From the IMG/VR virus record IMGVR_UViG_3300030380_001076, positions 10,716 to 37,816 of that record: DNA of 27,101 bases. The stretch is one strand, 5' to 3'. The DNA comes from a virus. Below, in pieces: positions 9,325-16,660 of this stretch. The first letter of the stretch is position 1; each line of letters starts with the position of its first letter. The translations under genes were made by a program, and so were the position numbers. The notes beneath the pieces were generated by a model. It did no database searches. It had not been told where the DNA came from and worked only from the letters and a program-made list of their open reading frames with translations.

Positions 9325-9513
9325 TTAAACTTGGCGTGAACCTACAATCGTGCAGTTATACTCAACTGTTTTCCAGTTACCATCTTGAGGTAATTCTTCA
9401 TGTAACTGTTTCATTTCCATACATTGTGGTTTTTCTTCAAACCATTGTATTGTTTGGTTTACACAATGTAATTCACCACAAACCGTCAACAGTAAACTCC
9501 ATATTACTTCCAT
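9325..9513 (-). CDS. Small Cys-containing protein of unknown function
   Basis: A 62-residue ORF that fills the gap between tail tube B and the gp13-like gene almost exactly. An AGGAG ribosome binding site lies 7 bases before its ATG. The N-terminus (MEVIWSLLLTVCG) is hydrophobic and could be a short signal or membrane anchor. Four cysteines (12, 17, 31, 54) could form disulfides if the protein is exported. There is no good lipobox because the residue before Cys12 is Val. I do not recognise a function; minor virion component, envelope-acting ejection factor or lysis accessory are all possible. It is probably real given spacing, ribosome binding site and lack of any better frame. Confidence 0.72.
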   Translation of the reverse strand: MEVIWSLLLTVCGELHCVNQTIQWFEEKPQCMEMKQLHEELPQDGNWKTVEYNCTIVGSRQV

Positions 9514-9528
9514 AATATGTCTCCTAAT

Positions 9529-11895
9529 TTATATTCGCTGTGACCTGATTGTGTAATGACCTTCCCACTCAGCGTTTTGTATTTGTACTGGTAGGTAACT
9601 ATCAGATGTAACTTTTACTGATACTTGGTCATTCTTTGCTTGGACGGGAAAACGGAAAGTACCATCAGAAAGAATAACATCTTCGATGGTAGAACCTGAT
9701 TGGTTAAGTACAACACCTGTAAACTCGTACTCGTAAGTCTGTCGTGCCTCTGGTGTTACCTGTACCTTAAAGTAACCAGTGTCCTCGTAGTTAATCCGCA
9801 TGGTTCTTAACTGTAGTCGCCCGGACTGTACGGACTGTGCCCCATTCTTTTCTCTAACGTGTTGTGTAGAGAACTCATAGGTCATGTCATACGGGATACC
9901 AACCAACACATCATAATAATTTATGCCCCCACCGCCTATTCCCCCTGCGGGTGTAGAGAACGAAGTAAAGTTACCTGTGGCGGCTACAGTGGTTGTAGAG
10001 GGGCGTGTCGTTGTAATATCTGTGCCCTCTCTGTCTCCAAAATTATTAAACTTAATTACCTTTACTTCTTGTGAAGTATTCATTTCATAAGGTAATGTCC
10101 AAGTTGTTGTATTTGTAGTAATGTCATAGCTGGCATCAATTCCACCACCTAATAGTTTTTTTCTGTCAAGCCTAACATTAAAACCTAATGTTCCATCTTC
10201 AGGTACTTGGAGTGGTAACTTTTCTAGGTAAACACCATCAGTATTATTGACAACCATATATAAATCGTTATCAATAATTTCTATGTCTAAAATACCTTCA
10301 TCAGAAGACACGATTCCAGCCGGGGCACTTTGATTATAACCAAAGTCCCATGTAGACCAACTAGACTGTAGTTTCTGTCTACCATCAGTAAACCATTTAT
10401 ATACAAATAGTTTCCATCTATTTCCCGTGTCATGCGATAGGGCAACTAGGGTATCTTCGTTACTTGAGGTGGCTAGTTTTACAACATTATTTGGTACATA
10501 CTTTGGAACGTGTGCTGTAATTTCTAGTGCATCAGTAATCACCGTATCAGATGCAATAAAGTATTCTCTTAGACTAGAGAAATTTCCTTTTTGTGTAACA
10601 AAGTATAATGAGTTACCAGCACCTACGGGAGAAACATCTACCTCATTTTCAAACTCTGTACTAGGTACAATAGAAATACTTTGAGGGGTCAGGTTACCAG
10701 CCGTTGTAATAGTGAACTGTGTCTGGTCACTAAACAAAGTAAGTGACTCATTAAAGGCTATTGCATGATTAAGTAATGAAATCTTTGTATGACTTACCGA
10801 CACATCAATAGGGTCACCAGCAAGTAATGTGGTAACTGTGTTAGGGAAGAATCTAAAAAATTCCCCTGCGGCTGACATAATGATTTTATCTTCAGATAAA
10901 ACTCCAAGTCTGTTCTTAAAGAAAAATATGTCGTTTAGTTTTTGCCCTATAAAAGACGGGTCTGGGGCTGAGTCTTCATCACCTACAGTTCTGTTATTCC
11001 ATGTGCTATGTTCAAGCGTAAACGCTGTTGGGTTAGTTGCACTATTTGGAACAAGTTTTACTGGTAGAGTCCGTTCATCTAATCTAAATTTAATACCCGG
11101 TTTTACAGTTTCTTCGTATGAAGTACCACTAAGTGATTTTACATAATAGTTGTCAAATGAACTATTTTCATCACCTACGATTTCATAATATTCATTTGCG
11201 CTTGGGCGTTCAAATATAACAATACTATCCCCACTATTAGGAATATCATTAGAAGGAAACCTAACACGAGATTTGTCAGTCCCTTCAATAGTAATAGCAC
11301 TAGTTTTATTTGAACTATTTACCCTGACTTGGATGTCAGATTCTTTGCCATAATTAAAACCAATAGCAAACCTTCGTTGTGTCCCATCTCCTGTGTAGTG
11401 TGTTTCTCTCTCAGTAGGCAAATCCGCAAAGCTTTGATACTTTTTAGATTCAAGAGTGCCAGAAGTAGTATTCGTCCTCATCGCTGTTGTTTTTGACTTA
11501 TTAAGAATAAAAGTCGTGTCAGCAATCGTCAGAAACTTTAAGTCTCTTTGAGGATTGTTTGTGTATAGGTATTGGTCAGCATTACTGGTTACATTTGTCG
11601 TAACAGAACCGCCAGTTAGCGTAAACACAGCAACTGTTGCGGATGAATTAGTAGATGTAACTACGACAATGTGTCTATTATTAACGCCTCTATCAATAAT
11701 ATGAACAGCCGCATCAGAAACGGTACTGTTTAATATCTTAGCAATATGTTCTGTACTAGGACGCTTAATAAGCCCATCAATAACTGAGGACAAAGCGTTG
11801 ATTTGAGTTTCTCCCTGAGTCAACTGTCGTAGTGACGATGGCTGTTGACTAACCCCATTGAGTAGATTCGGGATACTGGTAGAAACTAGAGGCAT
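9529..11895 (-). CDS. Tail tubular protein B (tail nozzle, T7 gp12-like)
   Basis: A 788-residue protein, near the 794 of T7 gp12. The N-terminus (VSTSIPNLLNGVSQQP) is the typical start of this family. In T7 six copies form the nozzle at the tail tip and hold the fibres together with gp11. The body is beta-rich with blocks such as FFFKNRLGVLSEDKI and FSDQTQFTI that are characteristic of the family. Residues 169-232 form an inserted module closely resembling the N-terminal domain of the phage's own tail fibre. It lies 2 bases after the tail tube A stop. Confidence 0.93.
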   Translation of the reverse strand: MPLVSTSIPNLLNGVSQQPSSLRQLTQGETQINALSSVIDGLIKRPSTEHIAKILNSTVSDAAVHIIDRGVNNRHIVVVTSTNSSATVAVFTLTGGSVTTNVTSNADQYLYTNNPQRDLKFLTIADTTFILNKSKTTAMRTNTTSGTLESKKYQSFADLPTERETHYTGDGTQRRFAIGFNYGKESDIQVRVNSSNKTSAITIEGTDKSRVRFPSNDIPNSGDSIVIFERPSANEYYEIVGDENSSFDNYYVKSLSGTSYEETVKPGIKFRLDERTLPVKLVPNSATNPTAFTLEHSTWNNRTVGDEDSAPDPSFIGQKLNDIFFFKNRLGVLSEDKIIMSAAGEFFRFFPNTVTTLLAGDPIDVSVSHTKISLLNHAIAFNESLTLFSDQTQFTITTAGNLTPQSISIVPSTEFENEVDVSPVGAGNSLYFVTQKGNFSSLREYFIASDTVITDALEITAHVPKYVPNNVVKLATSSNEDTLVALSHDTGNRWKLFVYKWFTDGRQKLQSSWSTWDFGYNQSAPAGIVSSDEGILDIEIIDNDLYMVVNNTDGVYLEKLPLQVPEDGTLGFNVRLDRKKLLGGGIDASYDITTNTTTWTLPYEMNTSQEVKVIKFNNFGDREGTDITTTRPSTTTVAATGNFTSFSTPAGGIGGGGINYYDVLVGIPYDMTYEFSTQHVREKNGAQSVQSGRLQLRTMRINYEDTGYFKVQVTPEARQTYEYEFTGVVLNQSGSTIEDVILSDGTFRFPVQAKNDQVSVKVTSDSYLPVQIQNAEWEGHYTIRSQRI

Positions 11896-11897
11896 GA

Positions 11898-12509
11898 TTA
11901 GAACCTTACTGCTCTGCGAGGCGAACCTCGTGAAAGAATTTTGTATGTATCAAAGTTGTCTGACAGAATGTTGTTGTCTTCGTTCAACTTCTCTGCACGT
12001 TCAAACTGAACCATTGCTTCACGTTCATCTATCTCTGTAAACCCACCTAGGCTCTCAGAGCCGATGTAACGGCCTTGGAAGCGTCTAGCGGCTTTGACAG
12101 TAGTGTATCGTCTAACGTGCTGTGGTAGGTCTTCAAAGTCCAGCAACAGCACCATCTCAACACGGAGTGTTCCTGTGAAGGATGTGAAGCTTCGTTCTCC
12201 CCGGTCATATAGACGGTTGCCACGCTGAGTTACATCTATATCAGCCGATGTTTCTGTGGTGTCAATTCGTACACAGTTGGTAGGTACAATGATTTCGCCA
12301 TTAACATTAGCTGTTAAGGGGTAGTTGATTTCAGTGTTACAGTGTAGTCCCTGTGTTTGTATATCTACCGAAGTCTCATCTAATATGGACTCAGCCAAAG
12401 ACACATCCACCAATGACGGGTTGTTCAGACTAGATACAGGAGACTCACCGATGGCTGAAAGCATAATATTTACAGCCTCAATCTTTGAGGTTGGTGCAAT
12501 AAGAGCCAT
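11898..12509 (-). CDS. Tail tubular protein A (adaptor, T7 gp11-like)
   Basis: A 203-residue protein, compared with 196 in T7 gp11. It connects the portal to the nozzle and provides fibre attachment. Family features seen are an N-terminal helix (EAVNIMLSAIGESPVSSL), an ILDETSVDIQTQG segment, and a helical stretch with RRYTTVKAARRFQ. It is the first gene after the capsid terminator and has AAGGA 9 bases before its ATG. Expression must therefore come from readthrough of that terminator or from an unseen promoter. Confidence 0.93.
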   Translation of the reverse strand: MALIAPTSKIEAVNIMLSAIGESPVSSLNNPSLVDVSLAESILDETSVDIQTQGLHCNTEINYPLTANVNGEIIVPTNCVRIDTTETSADIDVTQRGNRLYDRGERSFTSFTGTLRVEMVLLLDFEDLPQHVRRYTTVKAARRFQGRYIGSESLGGFTEIDEREAMVQFERAEKLNEDNNILSDNFDTYKILSRGSPRRAVRF

Positions 12510-12529
12510 GATGTTAGTTCCTTAAATGT

Positions 12530-12561
12530 AAAAAAAAGCGGAAGCCCCGAAAGACTTCCGC
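12530..12561 (-). terminator. Rho-independent-type terminator after the capsid gene
   Basis: On the minus strand a perfect 7-bp stem GCGGAAG/CTTCCGC (12555-12561 with 12538-12544) encloses a 10-base loop and is followed by eight T (12537-12530). It starts 8 bases after the capsid stop. It occupies the place of T7 T-phi, which makes capsid mRNA more abundant than downstream tail mRNA. It is the only clear intrinsic terminator I see in the window. Confidence 0.93.
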
Positions 12562-12569
12562 TATAGGAT

Positions 12570-13523
12570 TTATGCAGACTGAATCTGTACAGCCGCTTCT
12601 GGACGCAGGACACCATGTCCCATTGCGTACTTAGCAACCATAAGAGTACCTTGACGGCGAATGTCATAATCTGACTCAACAGCCAAGTCCATCAGCTTCA
12701 CAGTACCTACAGAAGAGGTATGTGCAACGAGGGCAGTCGTATTGGACGCATCAACAGCCTGTGCTGAACCAGCACCACCAGCATCCACGCCAGTACCAGT
12801 GACGTTAGCGGTAGGCAGATGTGGAGTCTTAATCAGGTTAAGACCAGCAAGCTGTGGGACTTGACCAGTGGCGATAGAGCCTTGGCCTGAGAAGTCCACA
12901 TTGATTGCGTTAGAAGCATTAGCCAACAGGTAATACTGTTCTGGCTTCAGGAAGGCAAAGCGGCCTTCGGACGGTACATAGGCATCATCCATTGCTTCAG
13001 CGGCATCATAAAGAGCCGTGATAAGTGCGGCAGATTGTGTGCCGGAGTTTGCACTAGTGATGATAGTACCTGACGCATAGCCAGAGTCACCCACGTTAGC
13101 GGATGCGGCGGCGGCTTGTACCATAGTCTGAAGAACGTGCTTGTCCATTTGGAAAGCAAGTGCCCGTCCCATCTCTTGCGAGTAAACAGAACGAACATCG
13201 TAGTGGTTCTTAGCTTCATCGATATTTGCAATGAAGTGGCTTGAAATCAACAGGTCATTGATTGTGATGACCTTCTCATTATGGTTGATGTCAGTGCCAG
13301 TAATTTCATTGCCCGGAGTGTGATATGCCGCTGAACTGCGACCCATCACGGGGAACTGTGCTGACTTACCGTTAGCAATGGTGCGAACCATGTGCTTATC
13401 GGCAGTCACAGTAGCTTGTTCAAAACTAGTAAGGACTTCTCCTGCAAACACCTTCAGAAAGAGGGCATCAGCAGTACCAGCATTATTCACCTTACCAATT
13501 TCGGATACGTTAGCATTAGCCAT
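12570..13523 (-). CDS. Major capsid protein (T7 gp10A-like)
   Basis: A 317-residue shell protein of HK97 fold; T7 gp10A has 345. Close matches to T7 include LFLKVFAGEVLTSF near residue 22, HMVRTIANGKSAQFPVMGR near 44, NHYDVRS near 105, and the C-terminal VGTVKLMDLA and AKYAMGHGVLRPEAA. It has a GAGG ribosome binding site 8 bases before the ATG. It lies between a 141-base leader and a strong terminator, an arrangement suited to high independent expression. I see no frameshift signal that would make a gp10B-like longer form, and the terminator follows 8 bases after the stop. Confidence 0.96.
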   Translation of the reverse strand: MANANVSEIGKVNNAGTADALFLKVFAGEVLTSFEQATVTADKHMVRTIANGKSAQFPVMGRSSAAYHTPGNEITGTDINHNEKVITINDLLISSHFIANIDEAKNHYDVRSVYSQEMGRALAFQMDKHVLQTMVQAAAASANVGDSGYASGTIITSANSGTQSAALITALYDAAEAMDDAYVPSEGRFAFLKPEQYYLLANASNAINVDFSGQGSIATGQVPQLAGLNLIKTPHLPTANVTGTGVDAGGAGSAQAVDASNTTALVAHTSSVGTVKLMDLAVESDYDIRRQGTLMVAKYAMGHGVLRPEAAVQIQSA

Positions 13524-13605
13524 TTTCGTTTCCTCAAAAGTTAAAATTAAAGTTGGTTGTTATTCTGCTAATCACTACTTGCCAGAAAGGGTGTTCTCCG
13601 CAGAG

Positions 13606-13620
13606 AGCCAAACGGTTTAC
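13606..13620 (-). repeat. Copy 1 of a 15-bp exact (19-bp near) direct repeat
   Basis: Plus-strand AGCCAAACGGTTTAC in the leader before the capsid gene recurs exactly at 14722-14736 inside the portal gene. Adding four bases (TAGG here, AAGG there) gives 18 of 19 identical. The core AAACNGTTT is an inverted repeat. One exact 15-mer repeat in 27 kb can occur by chance. Confidence 0.5.
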
Positions 13621-13631
13621 TAGGATAGAGA

Positions 13632-13667
13632 TAACTTTCTAACAGCCTTGATAGGCTGGTTAAGTTA
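13632..13667 (-). other. mRNA hairpin between scaffold and capsid genes
   Basis: On the minus strand TAACTT...AAGTTA forms an outer 6-bp stem and CAGCC-TATCAA-GGCTG an inner 5-bp stem, with two more A-U pairs between and small bulges. The scaffold stop codon TAA is the first three bases of the outer stem. There is no T-tract, so it is not an intrinsic terminator. It may be an RNA processing or stabilising structure in the capsid leader, as RNase III sites are in T7. The rest of the leader (13524-13631) holds only the capsid ribosome binding site and a weak TCTC/GAGA mini-hairpin. Confidence 0.45.
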
Positions 13668-14399
13668 TGACGGATTACTCCTTGCTAATTTATTAGCTAC
13701 ATTTTGTCGGTAAGCTGAATCTTTCTTATATTCAGGTTTTGCCATATCAGCGGTAACCTGTGCCCAGCTTGCGTAAGTGTCTACTGATGAAGATGCTTTA
13801 CCACCAACAAGGCTAGGTGCTGAACCATTTTCTTTCACAAATCGTGAATGAAGTGCTTCGATAGCCAGCTTTGCTTGTGATGGATTACCTGAAACGATTG
13901 CATCATTATAGGCATCAATCTCATCATCAGACATATTTTCAGTTGCCCATTCGGACATCTGTTCGTAGTTCTCTTCGCCCCCTGCAAAACTATAAAGTTC
14001 GCCTTGATATTCAGCGGCTAGAGATTTTTGACCCTCAATGTACGAGTCCACCATATCCCGTGGAATACCCCGTGCCTGTAGGTCATCATAAGTTTTATTA
14101 GATAGTTCGCCAGATTCAGCAAATTCGTTTTGCAACGATTCAAAGTCTAGCCCTACATTTTCTACAGCCTGTCGAGCATCCGCTGTAGCTTCTGGTTCAG
14201 ACTCTGAAGTATCACTTTGATTAGCTTCTTGGCGGCTTTGAGTGAATTGTTTTTCCAACTCACCATATGCCTTAGAAAGGTCTTCAGGAGACTTAAACTT
14301 TTCTGGTAGCCACTCAGGACGGTCTTCAGCAACTTCTGGTACTGGTGCTTCACTTCCTGTGACATTGCCTTCTACCTGTATTGATTGTGTTTCAGCCAT
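13665..14399 (-). CDS. Capsid assembly scaffolding protein (T7 gp9-like)
   Basis: A 244-residue acidic, largely helical protein; T7 gp9 has 307. The scaffold organises capsid subunits into the procapsid and then leaves. The N-terminal region contains PEWLPEKFKSPEDLSKAY, a hallmark of this family. The middle is rich in Glu, Asp and Gln, and the C-terminal tail (PEYKKDSAYRQNVANKLARS) is basic and helical, as expected for the coat-binding end. The ATG overlaps the stop of the 52-residue upstream gene by one base (TAATG), and GGAG lies 10 bases before it. Confidence 0.93.
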   Translation of the reverse strand: MAETQSIQVEGNVTGSEAPVPEVAEDRPEWLPEKFKSPEDLSKAYGELEKQFTQSRQEANQSDTSESEPEATADARQAVENVGLDFESLQNEFAESGELSNKTYDDLQARGIPRDMVDSYIEGQKSLAAEYQGELYSFAGGEENYEQMSEWATENMSDDEIDAYNDAIVSGNPSQAKLAIEALHSRFVKENGSAPSLVGGKASSSVDTYASWAQVTADMAKPEYKKDSAYRQNVANKLARSNPS

Positions 14400-14557
14400 T
14401 ATTTAGACGCTCCCAACTGAATGATGTTGCCTTTTTTATTGATATATTTCTTACCAACTTCAGCAACTTCTCGTCCCGGCCACGCTGGATACTCAGGCTT
14501 TTTAGCCTTTTCTGCCTTTTGGTTATCGTTCTTCAAAGTCATTTTGGGTGTTGTCAT
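14399..14557 (-). CDS. Small lysine-rich protein between portal and scaffold
   Basis: A 52-residue ORF (MTTPKMTLKNDNQKAEKAKK..., ending IIQLGASK) that exactly fills the space between portal and scaffold. Its ATG lies 2 bases after the portal stop, with AAGGA 5 bases upstream. Its stop overlaps the scaffold start by one base. The first 20 residues are Lys-rich and probably disordered; the second half (PEYPAWPGREVAEVGKKYIN) looks folded, with a basic GKKYINKKGN turn. Function unknown; its place suggests a minor virion or assembly role. Tight coupling on both sides and a good ribosome binding site make it a credible gene despite its size. Confidence 0.78.
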   Translation of the reverse strand: MTTPKMTLKNDNQKAEKAKKPEYPAWPGREVAEVGKKYINKKGNIIQLGASK

Positions 14558-14559
14558 AA

Positions 14560-16089
14560 TTATCCTTGCTGTTTTACAGCTTCTTTAATCACATCTGGTG
14601 CGGCATCTTGGAGTGTTTGGGCAATCATTTGTTGTTGTTGTGCCTCTTGCTGTGCTTGCATTTCTGCTTGCAGTTCTTGGTCAGTCTTCATCAGACCAAT
14701 AGTGTCAATGCCGTGCCCTGTAGCCAAACGGTTTACAAGGTCACCAAAGTTTACTCGTGATATTGTCTCAGGACTTACGCCAGCTAACTGAACAAGGTCA
14801 GCCATATATGCCCTAAGTTTGTTGAGGTCATTTCCACGCCCCAAAGCTTCTACACCTGTAACAATGACAGGGGTAACTGTTCCCTTTGGTAGCTTGGGGA
14901 TTTTCTTAGATGCAGACATACTGTCCATAAGTATCTTTACTACAGGCAGTTGCATCTCTTGTGACAGGATTGAGTACACACCACCAAGGGCTGACTCTAG
15001 TTCCTGTGCCATAAAGCGTATCTCTTCAGCCGTTACCCGTTCAGCATTACGCTGGATAGCGGTATTGAGAAGAAACGCATAAGAAAGACGTTCTTCGATG
15101 CGCTGTACGGTTTCCAGTACAACACGCATATCTGGGTACTTTTCAGTCTGAAGTACACGGACATCATTGGGGTCACCCAGAATAACATCACCGTTCTTGG
15201 AACGTGCGAGGTCAGTTCTTCGGACACTAGCATTTGGCCTCACCATGAATACTAGCTTTGCGCTGGCGGCGGCAGAGCTTACCAACGCTTCCATCAAGCC
15301 TTCTAATGACTTGAGGTCACCTAGATACTCTTCCACGAAAGAGCGTCCATAGTCTTCACCATCCAAGTGTACCATCCGTAGTGCAATCCACGGCATTAGT
15401 GCTTTCTTGTATTGGCCTTCAGAGCCGGGGACTATTTGTCCCTCGACTTCCTGATAGACATAATAGTTATCGGAATCGGTTCTATAAATTTTTGTGTAAA
15501 TCTTGAGGTCTTCATCGCCTGTGTAATCAATATTTTCGATGCCTTCAGGCAGTGCCCGTGGGGACACCTTTTCCTCTAGGATAACCTCAAGTAGCTCCCC
15601 TTGTGGGTCACGTTTGGTGACGAAGCAGGACAGAGGAAAAACTCTGAGTCCACCTTTTTTGGGGAGATGTATAAGTACATTACCAGAAACAATCAGATGC
15701 TTGAGAGCTTCAAAAACGTGTACTCTCAAAGCACGGGATTCAATTTCTCCCATGACTTCTCGCTCAACGCCAGCAAGTCCCTGTTCGATTTCTGCCCTAA
15801 GTTCACCTTCACCATCTAGTTCTGTTTTGGTTTTAGTATCCATCGCCAGACGGAAGAAGGGAGAGTTAGGTGGGAAAAGAAGAAGCATCAGTTTAGATGC
15901 CAGATTATTGACACCTCTAGCACCAATGCTTTGGAAGGGCTGATATAGGTCTGTAGCAGAACTAAAGCCTTCTGGGGTAATAAGGGCAGGGAGAGTTAAT
16001 TCCGAACACTCTCTTGCCCGGTCAAGGTAAATCTCCCTGTCAGCCGCAAGTTTGTAGTACCGCTTGGCGCAGGAAGTGTTCTCGTGCAT
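14560..16089 (-). CDS. Portal protein (head-tail connector, T7 gp8-like)
   Basis: A 509-residue protein; T7 gp8 has 536. Twelve copies form the portal through which DNA is packaged and ejected. Family signatures include an N-terminal YYKLAADREIYLDRARECS helix, DLYQPFQSIGARGVNNLASK at about 47-66, LLLFPPNSPFFRL, and a helical region with NAERVTAEEIRFMAQELE. The C-terminus is Gln-rich (MQAQQEAQQQQM), typical of the group. AAGG lies 9 bases before the ATG. The second copy of a 15-bp repeat lies inside at 14722-14736. Confidence 0.95.
   Translation of the reverse strand: MHENTSCAKRYYKLAADREIYLDRARECSELTLPALITPEGFSSATDLYQPFQSIGARGVNNLASKLMLLLFPPNSPFFRLAMDTKTKTELDGEGELRAEIEQGLAGVEREVMGEIESRALRVHVFEALKHLIVSGNVLIHLPKKGGLRVFPLSCFVTKRDPQGELLEVILEEKVSPRALPEGIENIDYTGDEDLKIYTKIYRTDSDNYYVYQEVEGQIVPGSEGQYKKALMPWIALRMVHLDGEDYGRSFVEEYLGDLKSLEGLMEALVSSAAASAKLVFMVRPNASVRRTDLARSKNGDVILGDPNDVRVLQTEKYPDMRVVLETVQRIEERLSYAFLLNTAIQRNAERVTAEEIRFMAQELESALGGVYSILSQEMQLPVVKILMDSMSASKKIPKLPKGTVTPVIVTGVEALGRGNDLNKLRAYMADLVQLAGVSPETISRVNFGDLVNRLATGHGIDTIGLMKTDQELQAEMQAQQEAQQQQMIAQTLQDAAPDVIKEAVKQQG
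14722..14736 (-). repeat. Copy 2 of the 15-bp direct repeat, inside the portal gene
   Basis: Identical to 13606-13620. Here it encodes portal residues VNRLA in the sequence VNRLATGHG, so it is constrained by coding. The leader copy is not coding. Confidence 0.5.
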
Positions 16090-16110
16090 AACGATTTACC
16101 TTCTAATTTG

Positions 16111-16422
16111 TTAGGCTATATTCACACCAGTTCCAGAAGCTCCACCCATTCCTAGGGTATTCATAGCCGCACCAGCAGTCTTTTTGATTTTCAGTGCATC
16201 TGTACCTGTGTCTCCTGCGCCTGTTTTCTTAACTAGGTTTGGATTAACAGCGTCTGATGCTTGCTGTTCTAGAAACTTCTTATTGGCGTTAGCGGCTTCT
16301 TCATTCGCTTGTGCAATTTGTGCTTTATAGGCTTTTTCTTGTTTTTTAGCGGCATCGTCAGTGACTTTTTTAGCTAAAAGTGCTGTTCCGACAGACGCTA
16401 TAATTGTAACTGGGTCACACAT
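16111..16422 (-). CDS. T7 gp7.3-like virion protein (probable)
   Basis: A 103-residue protein starting MCDPVTIIASVGTALLAKK, with a hydrophobic N-terminus (residues 5-18), a Lys/Gln/Ala-rich helix (about 20-55) and a Gly-rich tail ending in GTGVNIA. T7 gp7.3 (99 residues) sits just before the portal gene and ends in a comparable Gly-rich GGGINI. T7 gp7.3 is a tail-associated virion protein needed for adsorption or ejection. The call rests on gene position, size, the LKI...G-x-N-I ending and composition; overall identity would be low. Its ATG abuts the stop of the 69-residue gene. Confidence 0.62.
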   Translation of the reverse strand: MCDPVTIIASVGTALLAKKVTDDAAKKQEKAYKAQIAQANEEAANANKKFLEQQASDAVNPNLVKKTGAGDTGTDALKIKKTAGAAMNTLGMGGASGTGVNIA

Positions 16423-16632
16423 CTATCCATCCTCAATATTGTTAGGGTTTTCATCCCGTCTTTTCAACTCTAACAACCAATTAACGACAGACCTTTGACC
16501 AGCCTTTACCCAAACCTCTCTGTCTGACCACTCTAGTCGGGCAGATTCTTCAGGAAATACATGGTCTAGTGTATCTATTAGTTGAACTACTGTGACGGGC
16601 AAGTGTTCTACTTGTTTATTTTCATTAGACAT
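16423..16632 (-). CDS. Conserved small phage protein, function unknown
   Basis: A 69-residue acidic protein and the first gene after the second promoter copy, with GAGG 7 bases before its ATG. The central part (PVTVVQLIDTLDHVFPE and VWVKAGQRSVVNWLLELKRR) looks compact and amphipathic. I recall similar short proteins at this site in marine T7-like phages, always unannotated. Its position at the head of the morphogenesis block suggests high expression at the middle-to-late switch. No catalytic motif is visible. Confidence 0.75.
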   Translation of the reverse strand: MSNENKQVEHLPVTVVQLIDTLDHVFPEESARLEWSDREVWVKAGQRSVVNWLLELKRRDENPNNIEDG

Positions 16633-16639
16633 TCTAGTC

Positions 16640-16660
16640 CTCTTATATGGTGGGTATTAT
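16640..16660 (-). promoter_or_regulatory. Phage RNA polymerase promoter (late block)
   Basis: The minus strand reads ATAATACCCACCATATAAGAG. It shares TAATACCCACCATAT plus the following AGA with the copy at 25112-25133, 18 of 19 positions. Taking the G at 16642 as +1 gives TAATAC at -17 to -12 and ATAA at -4 to -1, the same geometry as the T7 promoter. The TAA within TAATAC is the RNR stop codon. The transcript would start about 10 bases before the ATG of the 69-residue gene and include its AGAGG ribosome binding site. Start site and use by the resident polymerase are inferred. Confidence 0.82.

Noticed and set aside
12947-13231. Second minus-strand frame of 94 residues inside the capsid gene
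   Set aside because: It is fully contained in the well-conserved capsid frame and lacks any recognisable feature.
13524-13664. Leader before the capsid gene as a tRNA gene or attachment site
   Set aside because: No cloverleaf or T-arm sequence can be drawn, and no integrase gene is in the window.
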